Part shown: one piece after another, positions 7,103 to 14,636 of the stretch
Layout of the letters: every line of letters starts with the position of its first letter
Numbering within the stretch: the first letter of the stretch is position 1
Source of the DNA: Kitasatospora azatica KCTC 9699
GTDB lineage: Bacteria; Actinomycetota; Actinomycetes; Streptomycetales; Streptomycetaceae
Length of the DNA stretch: 64,000 nucleotides
Direction of reading: 5' to 3'
Assembly (NCBI RefSeq): GCF_000744785.1
Contig: NZ_JQMO01000003.1
Location: 4,960,001-5,024,000 of the forward strand
Translations under genes and position numbers: made by a program
Notes under the pieces: generated by a model
What the model was told of the DNA's origin: nothing
Databases searched by the model: none
What the model saw: only the letters and a program-made list of their open reading frames with translations

Positions 7103-8953
7103 TCAGGCAGCGGGGGTGAGGGTTGCGGGTTCGGGCAGGCGGCCCCAGTGGGTGCCGAGGATCTCGGCCTCGGCCTCGATGGGGACGCCCCGGTAGCTGG
7201 TGGTCATGACCTGGGTGAGTAGGTCGCGCACGCGCTCCGCGTCCTGCTCGGGGACCTGGACGATCACCTCGTCGTGGACGAAGAGCCACAGGTTCGCGGC
7301 CAGGCCGTGGGCGGTGGCCAGTTCGTGGACGGCGGCCACCAGCAGGTCGCGGGCGGTGGACTGGATCGCGTAGTTGCTGTTGGCGTAGGGGCGCTGCGGG
7401 TCCGGGGGGATGCGCCGCCCGGACCCGGTGACCACCACCGGCGCTTCGGCGATGGCCTTCCCGAAGCGGATCACCTCGGGGTAGGTGCGCTGCCAGCGCT
7501 GGATCACCTGGCGGGCCACCGCGATCGGCACCCCGGTCTGCTCGGCCAGGGCCTTGGCGCCGCCGCCGTAGATGGTGCCGAAGGTGGCCCGTTTGCCGAC
7601 GGTGCGCTGCTCCTTGGTGAAGCCGGGCCCGTACATCAGCTCTGCGGTGGCGTCGTGGATGTCGACCCCGGAGGCGATGACCCGCATCAGCGTGGCGTCG
7701 CGGGACAGGGCCGCGGCCACCCGGACTTCGACGGCGGCAAAGTCGCAGCCGACCAGCACGTGGCCCACCTCGGCGCGGAAGCAGTGCCGCAGCCGGCTGT
7801 CGTGCTTCTTGAGGGTCTGCAACGCCGGGCCGGTGATGGACATGCGGCCGGTGCGGGCCCGCAGCGTCTTGACCTGCGGGTGCACCCGGCTCTGGGCGTC
7901 GGCCGCGGCGAGGAAGGAGCGCAGGTTGGTGCGGATGTTGGTGGTGGCGGCCATCGCCCGCCGGGCCGCCAGCATCGCCGCCCCCTCCTCGGTGATGGCC
8001 GCGGTCCCGGCCTCCAGTTCCTTCGCCAGCTGGGCCAGGGTCTCGGCCGTGGCCTGCGGCTGGCCCTTGGCGGTGCGCGGCAGCTCGGTGCCGGTGACCT
8101 GGCCGGCCAGCCAGTGCGCGAACCTGGGGCTGTTGCCCGGGAAGCCCAGCTCCCGCTCGATCGCCCCGGCGGCCTGCTCGAACTCCCCCTGCACCTCGTC
8201 CAGCAGGCGCTCGGTGTAGGGGCGGTCAAGCAGCAGGCCGCGCACCGTGATGCCGGTGGCCTGGGCGGCCAGCCACTGCTCCATGCGCACCAGGTGCGAG
8301 AACGGCGCGCACTCGGCCAGCAGGATGGGCAGCAGCCGGCGCACGTAGATGGCGTCCAGCCCGGCGTACACGGTGTAGGCCTCGTCCGTGGACGGGATGT
8401 GGTTCCAGCCCCAGGTCAGCGCGTTGTTCCCGGCCCGCTGACCGGTCGGGGCGAGCTGGCGCATCCGCTCGTACAGGGCCTGTTGGGCGGTGACCAGGCC
8501 GTCATCCAGGTAACGGAGCGACAGATCCTTGAGGCCGTGGCCGGCGCGCTCGTCCGGCTGGACCAGCTTGGACAGCAGGTGGGTGTCCACCACCCGCTGC
8601 CCGAGCGCGATCCCGAACGCCGACCAGACGGCCAGCACGTCGTAGTTGGTGTGGGTGGTGAACCGCCGCTCCGAATCGGCCAGCACGGCCGCGATGGCCT
8701 GGCGCTGGGCGGGGACGAGCGGGTTGAGGACCCACGCGGCGGTCGGGGTGCCGAACTGGACCAGCCGCAGGCCGGCGTCCGGGCCGAAGTGGCCCGGCCC
8801 GCCGTCCACGATCGCCCGGCCCTCCACGTCCAGCCCCAGCACCGGGTCAGAACGGGCGAACGCGGCGAAGGCCTCCCGGTCGAAGTCGCCCTCCCCGGAA
8901 GGGGCGTGGACGGTCATGGTGTACCCGGAGTAGGTGCGGGCGTGGGTGGCCAC
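7103..8953 (-). CDS. family A DNA polymerase with 3'-5' exonuclease domain
   Basis: 616 residues. Residues about 40-200 form a DEDD-type exonuclease (VLGLDVEGRA with D-x-E, HTNYDVLAVW). The C-terminal half is a Pol I palm/fingers domain: motif A GCDFAAVEVRVA, motif B GKRATFGTIYGGGAK, motif C LFVHDEVIVQ. There is no 5'-3' exonuclease domain, so it resembles phage Pol I proteins rather than the host PolA. Start GTG with AGGGAGA upstream. Together with prim-pol, ATPase and SSB it gives the element most of a replisome. Confidence 0.9.
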   Translation of the reverse strand: MATHARTYSGYTMTVHAPSGEGDFDREAFAAFARSDPVLGLDVEGRAIVDGGPGHFGPDAGLRLVQFGTPTAAWVLNPLVPAQRQAIAAVLADSERRFTTHTNYDVLAVWSAFGIALGQRVVDTHLLSKLVQPDERAGHGLKDLSLRYLDDGLVTAQQALYERMRQLAPTGQRAGNNALTWGWNHIPSTDEAYTVYAGLDAIYVRRLLPILLAECAPFSHLVRMEQWLAAQATGITVRGLLLDRPYTERLLDEVQGEFEQAAGAIERELGFPGNSPRFAHWLAGQVTGTELPRTAKGQPQATAETLAQLAKELEAGTAAITEEGAAMLAARRAMAATTNIRTNLRSFLAAADAQSRVHPQVKTLRARTGRMSITGPALQTLKKHDSRLRHCFRAEVGHVLVGCDFAAVEVRVAAALSRDATLMRVIASGVDIHDATAELMYGPGFTKEQRTVGKRATFGTIYGGGAKALAEQTGVPIAVARQVIQRWQRTYPEVIRFGKAIAEAPVVVTGSGRRIPPDPQRPYANSNYAIQSTARDLLVAAVHELATAHGLAANLWLFVHDEVIVQVPEQDAERVRDLLTQVMTTSYRGVPIEAEAEILGTHWGRLPEPATLTPAA

Positions 8954-9111
8954 AGGCTGTCTCCCTAGGATTCATTCGCTTCCTGCTGCTATGCCTGGGC
9001 CGGCTGCGGCGGCTCTCGTCCTCGCCAACTGCTGTAAGGCCCATGGCGGTTCGGGTGAGTTCGTTGCTGCATGACGGCTACGCTTGGGTCAGGCTTGGGA
9101 GAGGCGGGGCA

Positions 9112-10422
9112 GTGAAGCAGCAATTCTCGGAGTACTACAGTCCGTCGGACGAGGAATACAAGGCGTTTCTTCAAGAGGGGATTATTTCCCTGGATGCAAA
9201 CGTCCTTCTCAGTCCGTACAGGGTCGACCGAGAAGCGCGGGGGCAGATCTTCGAGCTTCTGGAGGTCGTCGCAGATAGGTTGTGGGTCACCTATCAGGCG
9301 GCCTGGGAGTTTTTCCAGAACAGGCCATCCGTCCTGGCAGGCGAGGACAAGGTCTACCAGAAGCTTCAAGCTCCTCTGGCGACAGCGAAAACGCAACTCG
9401 AAGCCCATATGGCCACGATTAAGCACCACCCCGTGGTCTCGTCAGCTGACTGCCAAGACATTCTCCGCTCAATGGATGCGATCATTGAGAAGGTGAATCG
9501 CCTCAGCGGAGAGAAGGACAGCAAGCTTGAGGACGCCCTCCGCACCGACCCGATTCTTGAGAAATGGGAGCGGCTCCTAGAGGGTCGGGTCGCCGACCGT
9601 CCACCCCTGGCGGAGCTTGAGGAATTCAAGGAGGAAGCTGACAAGCGCCTCAGGGAGGGGGTCCCTCCGGGAAACCGAGACGAGAAGAAGGACGAGAACG
9701 GCAATGGGGACGCTGTCCTCTGGCTTCAGCTGCTCCGCCGAGCCAAAGAGCAGAACAAGCCCGTCCTGCTGATCACCAATGACACCAAGGACGACTGGTA
9801 CAGGCGACACGGAGGCAAGACCTTGGGGCCGAGAGTAGAACTCGTCCGGGAGATGATGGATGGCGCCGGAGTTCCCTACTACCAGCAGCCCCTCCCGAGC
9901 TTCATCCGGCGCGCGGGCTCTACTCTGCATAAACCCGTATCCGAGAAGACAGTCACTCAGGCGCGCCATTCAAGCCCCCAGGAAGCAGCCCGGCACTACG
10001 AAAACGCAGTGTGGCATGTCATTGCCGACCTTCACGGATCAGGCCAGCTGGTCATGGTCTCGAAGCAAGCCCATGACAATGGGACTGACCTACTCGCAGC
10101 GGGGCGAAGCGGGATCACTGTTGGCATTGATATCTGCTATATCACCCCCGGGCGGAAAGGTTCATCGGCCTATGTTCACCAGCTGCTCGGGAAGGCCGCC
10201 GTCGGCCCTGTGAATTCGATCCTAATTATCTCCAACGAGGCCCCCACCCAAAAGGCAATTTCGCTTCTGGGCGACGGAATTCCGAATCGCCCAGTGGCCC
10301 AATGGATCACGTGGGATCCATTGGAGCCATCGGAGATCCTGGCGATGCAGATCCTAATGCGAATGGATCGCTCACAGGTACAGATCAATCGACAGTGGCC
10401 GTGGCGCCAGAGGCCGGTCTGA
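9112..10422 (+). CDS. PIN-like (PIN_8 type) nuclease, probable defence cargo
   Basis: 436 residues from GTG at 9112 (AGAGGCGGGGC upstream); an in-frame start at 9043 is possible. Acidic PIN-type sites are visible: IISLDANVLLSPY near residue 28, NGNGDAVLWLQLL near residue 200 and LLITNDTKDDW near 225. Between them lies a charged helical insert. The last 130 residues form a second domain (GTDLLAAGRSGITVGIDI) that I do not recognise. It is the only plus-strand gene between two minus-strand blocks of the element, and its codons are visibly less GC-rich, consistent with later acquisition. RNA cleavage in defence is an inference from the PIN fold and context. Confidence 0.7.
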   Translation: MKQQFSEYYSPSDEEYKAFLQEGIISLDANVLLSPYRVDREARGQIFELLEVVADRLWVTYQAAWEFFQNRPSVLAGEDKVYQKLQAPLATAKTQLEAHMATIKHHPVVSSADCQDILRSMDAIIEKVNRLSGEKDSKLEDALRTDPILEKWERLLEGRVADRPPLAELEEFKEEADKRLREGVPPGNRDEKKDENGNGDAVLWLQLLRRAKEQNKPVLLITNDTKDDWYRRHGGKTLGPRVELVREMMDGAGVPYYQQPLPSFIRRAGSTLHKPVSEKTVTQARHSSPQEAARHYENAVWHVIADLHGSGQLVMVSKQAHDNGTDLLAAGRSGITVGIDICYITPGRKGSSAYVHQLLGKAAVGPVNSILIISNEAPTQKAISLLGDGIPNRPVAQWITWDPLEPSEILAMQILMRMDRSQVQINRQWPWRQRPV

Positions 10423-11088
10423 CTGGCGACATGGTGTGCAATCCCACAGTGTCACTGCGGGATGTCGCAGCTGGTGCACTGCCACAGCAGCGGGACCGCA
10501 GGAAGGCGCATCGGCCGGCGGCAGCGCGGGCACGGCAGCGGAGCGGGCGGGGGCAGCAGGCGGGCCAGCCAGCCGTAGCCGTCGCCGGCCACTGCGGCGT
10601 CGAAGGCCACGATGCTCGCCGCCTGGTACGGCACCGCCCCGGGCGTCTCGTCCGGGGTGGTGGGGGTGAACAGGGCTTCCTGTCCGATCAGTTCGGTCAT
10701 CGTGTGTCTCCTTCGCGGCGGGGGTATCGGCCGGCGCGGGGAGGATGGTGACGAGGGTGCGCAGGTTCATGCCGCCCGCGCGCCTGGGGCTGGTGCCGGG
10801 GCCTCCGGTGCCGTCGGAGGCGGTGGGCGTGGGCAGCAGCACCGGCTCGGGCGGGTCGGCGCCCCGGGCCGCCCGGCCGCCGCGGGTGCGGCGGGCGGGC
10901 TTGCGCGGGGTGAGTTCGTAGGCGTGGCCGGCGCGGAGCATGCCGGTGCGCGGCCAGCTGGCCGGGGCCGCGGTCCAGCCGGGCGGGTTGGTGCGGCGCC
11001 AGGCGCGCCACGTTTGGGTGGCGCGGTCGAGGGAGGCGAACAGCCGCAGCCGCGCGCCCTGCTCGCCGGGCACTGCGGGTCTGGTCAC
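10372..11088 (-). CDS. small protein matching the alternate frame of the methyltransferase gene
   Basis: The frame starts at GTG 11088, overlapping the methyltransferase stop (GTGA), and has no stop until 10372 (238 codons). Only the first 130 codons have typical codon use; the rest overlaps the zinc-ribbon gene and is probably not meaningful. Residues 14-59 (LRLFAS to GHAYEL) match, without gaps, 30 of 46 residues of an alternate frame inside the methyltransferase gene (11786-11923). A later LLPTPTASDG string is of a type I associate with C-terminal parts of phage/actinobacterial cytosine methyltransferases. Function unknown. A small frameshift near 10700 may have removed its own stop. Confidence 0.5.
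   Translation of the reverse strand: MTRPAVPGEQGARLRLFASLDRATQTWRAWRRTNPPGWTAAPASWPRTGMLRAGHAYELTPRKPARRTRGGRAARGADPPEPVLLPTPTASDGTGGPGTSPRRAGGMNLRTLVTILPAPADTPAAKETHDDRTDRTGSPVHPHHPGRDARGGAVPGGEHRGLRRRSGRRRLRLAGPPAAPARSAAVPALPPADAPSCGPAAVAVHQLRHPAVTLWDCTPCRQSDRPLAPRPLSIDLYL
10452..10700 (-). CDS. small zinc-ribbon protein
   Basis: 82 residues. The C-terminal third has two CxxC pairs (PCPRCRRPM and WQCTSCDIP), the spacing of a zinc ribbon. The N-terminus has no family I know. Third codon positions are nearly all G or C, supporting real coding despite the small size. Its ATG overlaps the end of a reading frame from upstream (ATGA at 10697-10700). It closes the accessory block before the opposite-strand PIN gene. 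Confidence 0.6.
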   Translation of the reverse strand: MTELIGQEALFTPTTPDETPGAVPYQAASIVAFDAAVAGDGYGWLARLLPPPAPLPCPRCRRPMRLPAVPLLWQCTSCDIPQ

Positions 11089-12266
11089 GCCGCCTCCGCG
11101 CCGGTCTGGGTGTGGGTGGTGGTGTGGGCTTCGAGGAGCAGGCCGTAGGCGTGGTGGGCCTGCTGGGGGACGGCGCCGTTGCCGATGATCCGCAGTTCCT
11201 CCCGGCGCGGGAGGCCCAGGCCGGTGACGCGGCCGGGGTCGATGCCCATCATCCATTCGGCGAACGCGGAGGCCAGGCGCCGGTTGCCGCGGGTTCCGGG
11301 CTCGGTGGGGCACGGCGCCGGATGCCCGGTGACGTGCTCCCAGCGGCGGATCGCGGGCCCGTAGTCGGTGCCGTCCAGGGCCACCCACCGCTCGTCCAGG
11401 CGCACGGCCTGGCCGGGCAGGTAGTAGCGCCCGGAGGCGTCGCGCTGGTTCGGTCCGCCGTTGGGCCCGTCCGAGGCCTTCGGGGTCGGCAGCAGGTTCA
11501 CTGCGACCTCGTTCAGCGGACGGGAGTTGACGCCCAGCAGGTTCGACGCGCCCGACTTCCAGTCCCGGGCCGCAGGCGTGGGCAGCAGGCTCACTCCCAC
11601 GGCGCGGTCGGGAGCAGGAACACCGCCTCGTCCTCCAAGGTCGGGCCGTGCCCGCCCGCCTTGCGCTTGTCCGGGTGCTGCGGTCCACCGTTCACGCCAA
11701 GCTGCGAGGTCGGCGTCTTGAGCAGCGGGATACGCGACGGCGAACCAGCGGTCCCGCGGGTGCGGGGCGCCGACCTCGGGGTCACCAGCTCGAAGGCATG
11801 TCCACCGCGCGTCATACCCGAGCGCGGCCAGGTCCGCGGCGACGACGTCCAGCCCGCGGGAGCGGATCGCCGCCACGTTCTCCAGGAACACGAGGCGCGG
11901 TCGAAGGACGCGAACAGCCTCAGCGACGTTCTTCCAGATCCCCGAGCGCTTGCCACCGATGCCCACCCTTCGTCCGGCGTTGCTGATGTCCGTGCACGGG
12001 AACCCCGACGCCAGCACCTCGGGCGCGAACTCCTCGCGCACCCGGTGCCAGTCGGTGCGGGTGATGTCCCCCAGATTCGGCACCCCCGGGTGGTGCGCGG
12101 AGAAGGCCTGGGCGGCGAACGGGTCGTTCTCGGCGAAGGCCACGACCTGGCCGCCCAGGCCGGCGCGGACCGCGATCTCCAGCCCGCCGTACCCGGAGCA
12201 CAGCGACAGCAGCCGCGGCCCGCCGCCCAGCAGCGCGAGGCCGGCGGGGGCCGGGTTGGCGTTCAC
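11085..12266 (-). CDS. DNA (cytosine-5) methyltransferase
   Basis: 393 residues from a GTG overlapping the upstream gene. C5-methyltransferase motifs are clear: I (LSLCSGYGGLEIAVRAG), IV with the catalytic Cys (ASGFPCTDISNAG), VI (VFLENVAAI), VIII (RDRWFAVAYP) and X (RIIGNGAVP). SAM-dependent methylation of cytosine could protect the element from host restriction; no cognate endonuclease is visible. Between motif VIII and LLPTPAARDW (about 11600-11730) this frame has poor GC at third positions, while another frame there has strong coding character, suggesting paired frameshifts or dual coding. Confidence 0.85.
   Translation of the reverse strand: MNANPAPAGLALLGGGPRLLSLCSGYGGLEIAVRAGLGGQVVAFAENDPFAAQAFSAHHPGVPNLGDITRTDWHRVREEFAPEVLASGFPCTDISNAGRRVGIGGKRSGIWKNVAEAVRVLRPRLVFLENVAAIRSRGLDVVAADLAALGYDARWTCLRAGDPEVGAPHPRDRWFAVAYPAAQDADLAAWRERWTAAPGQAQGGRARPDLGGRGGVPAPDRAVGVSLLPTPAARDWKSGASNLLGVNSRPLNEVAVNLLPTPKASDGPNGGPNQRDASGRYYLPGQAVRLDERWVALDGTDYGPAIRRWEHVTGHPAPCPTEPGTRGNRRLASAFAEWMMGIDPGRVTGLGLPRREELRIIGNGAVPQQAHHAYGLLLEAHTTTHTQTGAEAA
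11591..11956 (-). other. alternate open frame inside the methyltransferase gene
   Basis: A 121-codon frame open from 11956 to a stop at 11591. Its residues 12-57 match the downstream gene (30 of 46 identical, no gaps; for example WPRSGMTRGGHAFEL versus WPRTGMLRAGHAYEL). Its last third (LLKTPTSQLGVNGG, HPDKRKAGGHG, VFLLPT) has almost only G/C at third positions, unlike the methyltransferase frame over the same bases. It may be a dual-coded segment or the trace of two compensating frameshifts. Confidence 0.4.
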
Positions 12267-12829
12267 CGGGCACCGCCGGCGGCCAGTTCGTTGACCGCCT
12301 TGGCCTGGGTGTTGACCAGGTCCACCAGGGTGTGGACGGCCTCCTTGGCCTGGGCGATCAGCTCGGCGCCCTGGGTGGTCGTCGGGCGGGGAAGGAGGTC
12401 CTCCGGGACCGGGACGACGATGGCCGCGGTGAGCAGCAGCGCGGGCCGCCCCCGCAGCTCCTCCGGCTCGATCAGATCGGTGAACCGGCCGTCGTCGCAG
12501 TACGTCCGCTGCTGCCACCAGTCCGAGAACTCGACCCTGGGGCGGTTGGCCAGGACGCGGTGTCGCAGCGGCACGTCGATGCTCAGCAGCAGCTCGCCGT
12601 CGTCGGTGAACGTCGTGTAGATGCCGTCCACGTCGGGGCGCAGGCGCACGTAGCCGGGGGCCATGACGGGGCTGGTGGCGATCCGCCAGGCAACGGCGGC
12701 GAAGTGCCCCGGGGGCAGCGGCTCGCCGTCCAGGACGAAGTCCCGGCGGTGCTGGGCCAGGTAGTTGCCGTAGCGCTTGCGGGCGTACTCGTCGCACAGG
12801 GCGAGCGTGTGCGAGGTGAACTCGGTCAT
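12263..12829 (-). CDS. hypothetical protein of the element
   Basis: 188 residues from ATG 12829. Contains aromatic-rich segments (ARKRYGNYLAQHRRD, VEFSDWWQQRTYCDD) and a helical C-terminus (LIAQAKEAVHTLVDLVNTQA). No family recognised. It overlaps the methyltransferase start by 4 nt (GTGA), so the two are coupled; a role with the methyltransferase is possible but untested. Confidence 0.65.
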   Translation of the reverse strand: MTEFTSHTLALCDEYARKRYGNYLAQHRRDFVLDGEPLPPGHFAAVAWRIATSPVMAPGYVRLRPDVDGIYTTFTDDGELLLSIDVPLRHRVLANRPRVEFSDWWQQRTYCDDGRFTDLIEPEELRGRPALLLTAAIVVPVPEDLLPRPTTTQGAELIAQAKEAVHTLVDLVNTQAKAVNELAAGGAR

Positions 12830-12863
12830 GCGGACTCCCTCCACGGGTCGGGGTGATGCCGGG

Positions 12864-13052
12864 TCAGGCCTTCTCGACCTCGTCGTTGAAGAACTTGTAG
12901 GTCTGGGTGCTGTCCGGGCCGTCGAGTCCGGCGATGGTGACCCCGTCGGCGGTGGGGGTGACGACGGTGCCGGTCTGGCCGACGAACGTGCGGTCGCCGG
13001 GGTCGGCGTACAGGTTCTGGGTGATGCGGACGGTGTCGTTCTTCTTGAACAT
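12864..13052 (-). CDS. small SH3/KOW-like protein
   Basis: 62 residues, preceded by AAGGAG 8 nt upstream of the ATG. The sequence (KKNDTVRITQNLYADPGD, then VGQTGTVV) looks like a small beta-barrel of the KOW/SH3 kind. Not recognised more precisely. Sits 34 nt upstream of the next gene in the minus-strand operon. Confidence 0.6.
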   Translation of the reverse strand: MFKKNDTVRITQNLYADPGDRTFVGQTGTVVTPTADGVTIAGLDGPDSTQTYKFFNDEVEKA

Positions 13053-13074
13053 GGCTTTCTCCTTGGCGAGTTGA

Positions 13075-13605
13075 TCAGGCGGTGGCGAGGGTGGGGGTGA
13101 GCAGGTTCTCGATGCGGTAGGCCTCGTCCTCGTCGCGGGCGACGGACGCGTTGTGGTCGGCGAGCCAGCGGCGGGACTGCTTGCCGAGGCCGAGGTGGTG
13201 CCGGTTGCGGGCAAGTGCGGCGTTGGCGACGGCGGGGCGGCCCATCTGCACGGCGTGGGCGAATTCGTGGACCAGGGTGGGCATGACCTGGTCGTCCTCG
13301 CGCATGGCCTCGGTGTGCAGCAGGACCAGCACGCGCCCGTCGTGGGTGGGCAGGGTCATGCCGGTGGCGATGTGGGCGGTGCTGCGCATCTGCTCGCCCT
13401 GCCACAGCTGGCGCCACAGGCGCGGGGTGCCGCCGGTGGCCTCCACGACGGCGGGGCCGAAGTCCCCGGCGCCGGCGAGCCGCACGAGGGTGTCCGGCAT
13501 CCGCTCGCGCATGTGCCGCTGCACCGCGTCGGCGGCGCCGGTCAGCAGGGGTTCGATGCGGCGGCGCAGCGAGCGCGGGCCGACGGTGTCGAGGGTGACG
13601 CTCAA
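13075..13605 (-). CDS. HExxH-containing putative metallopeptidase
   Basis: 176 residues if TTG 13605 is used (AAGGAG 9 nt upstream); a TTG at 13614 abuts the box and is less likely. LVHEFAHAVQMG matches the HExxH zinc-metallopeptidase motif, with further His and Glu residues downstream that could be ligands. The N-terminus is basic and helical. Function in the element is unknown; it could process a transfer or regulatory protein, as ImmA-type HExxH proteins do in other ICEs, but that is inference. Confidence 0.65.
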   Translation of the reverse strand: MSVTLDTVGPRSLRRRIEPLLTGAADAVQRHMRERMPDTLVRLAGAGDFGPAVVEATGGTPRLWRQLWQGEQMRSTAHIATGMTLPTHDGRVLVLLHTEAMREDDQVMPTLVHEFAHAVQMGRPAVANAALARNRHHLGLGKQSRRWLADHNASVARDEDEAYRIENLLTPTLATA

Positions 13606-13629
13606 TCCGGTCAACTCCTTTAGCTGGAT

Positions 13630-14169
13630 TCAGTGGTGGGCGCGGGCGGCGGCGATGTCGAGCTGGCGGTGGACCTCGGCCGCGGTGCGGCCGTCGGCGT
13701 CGTTCCACTCGTCCACCGAGCGGGCGCCGGGCTGGAGCCGGCGGAACTGCTCCATGAGGCAGGCGCGGGCGCGCATGGCGGTGGCCTCGGTGCCGTATCC
13801 GGCCTGCACGACGGCGAGTTGGGCGCCGAGGATGCAGCGGCGCCCCTGCGGGTCCCAGAGCAGGCCCTGGCACCAGCCGTGGACGGTGAGGTAGCGGGAG
13901 ACCAGGCGCAGGTGGGTGGCCGCGTCGATCGGCACCGGGGCCGGCGCCCGCTTGCGCAGCCGGTCCAGTGCGGTCGGCTGCGGCCGGGTCATGCCGAGGT
14001 CCCACTGGACGGGGGCCTGGCCGAGCGCGCAGATCACCGGGACGGGGTAGCGGGGCGAACTGGGTTGGGCGGCGAGGTACTTCTCGATCTCGCGGACCAG
14101 CTGGCCGCCGTCGGCGACGAATGAGAGGTCCGGCAGGCCGAGCAGGGCGGCGGTGCGGGTGGCGGTCAT
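13630..14169 (-). CDS. DUF6197-like protein
   Basis: 179 residues. The second half has the pattern HGWCQGLLWDPQGRRCILGAQ and ends with EWNDADGRTAAEVHRQLD, which fits the DUF6197 family as I remember it (WCQG, CALGA and WND-GRTAEEV blocks). The family is common on actinobacterial plasmids and AICEs and has no known function. The N-terminus (MTATRTAALLGLPDL) looks specific to this element. Spacing to both neighbours is under 25 nt. Confidence 0.65.
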   Translation of the reverse strand: MTATRTAALLGLPDLSFVADGGQLVREIEKYLAAQPSSPRYPVPVICALGQAPVQWDLGMTRPQPTALDRLRKRAPAPVPIDAATHLRLVSRYLTVHGWCQGLLWDPQGRRCILGAQLAVVQAGYGTEATAMRARACLMEQFRRLQPGARSVDEWNDADGRTAAEVHRQLDIAAARAHH

Positions 14170-14186
14170 GGTCGGGTTCCTCTCGT

Positions 14187-14378
14187 TCAGTGCAGGCCGG
14201 GCAGGGCGTGGAAGAGGGCGGTCATCGTGCTGCGGACGGCGGGGGCTATGCCGGTCGAGGCGAGGTAGAACCCGAACAGCGCGGCCACCACGGCGCCGCC
14301 GGGCTTGGCGGCGCCGAAGCGCAGCATGAGTACCAGGACGGTGCCGAACAGGACGGCGGCGGAGATGGTGAGGACCAC
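14187..14378 (-). CDS. small membrane protein
   Basis: 63 residues with two hydrophobic segments (LTISAAVLFGTVLVLMLRF and GGAVVAALFGFYLASTGIA). Small membrane proteins of this kind occur beside tra genes of AICEs and may belong to the transfer or spread machinery. No specific family recognised. It ends the transfer side of the operon. Confidence 0.55.
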   Translation of the reverse strand: MVLTISAAVLFGTVLVLMLRFGAAKPGGAVVAALFGFYLASTGIAPAVRSTMTALFHALPGLH

Positions 14379-14430
14379 GGGCGGACTCCTCTCCCGAGAA
14401 GGCGGTTTGGGGTGGTTTGGGGCGGCTCTG

Positions 14431-14614
14431 GACCGCCGCCAGGGCGCCGCCTGGCGTGGATCGCCGCAGGTCAGCGCATTGCCGACCGCCGCCGGACCCC
14501 CGCCAGAGGTGGCGGCGGACTGGGTTTCGCGGCGGGGGTCGGCGGCGGTCCCGACACGGGGTGCGGGGCTGTGACCTGCGGCTTTCCAGGGGCGGCGGCG
14601 GTGTGGCGGCGGTC
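14431..14614. other. candidate cis-acting transfer locus (clt-like repeats)
   Basis: The 258-nt gap between the translocase gene and the small membrane protein contains GACCGCCGCC twice direct (14431-14440, 14484-14493) and twice inverted (14541-14550, 14605-14614), plus near copies at 14511 and 14594. A further pair CCGCAGGTCA (14464-14473) and its complement (14572-14581) flanks the centre. TraB-type translocases bind short repeats near their own gene, so this is the best clt candidate. No binding evidence. Confidence 0.45.
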
Positions 14615-14636
14615 TAAACCGGGGCAGAACGGACTG

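Noticed and set aside
10697..11011. Minus-strand frame ending in ATGA with the zinc-ribbon gene
   Set aside because: His/Arg/Pro-rich residues and poor third-position GC mark it as a shadow, though its stop position may show the original frame.
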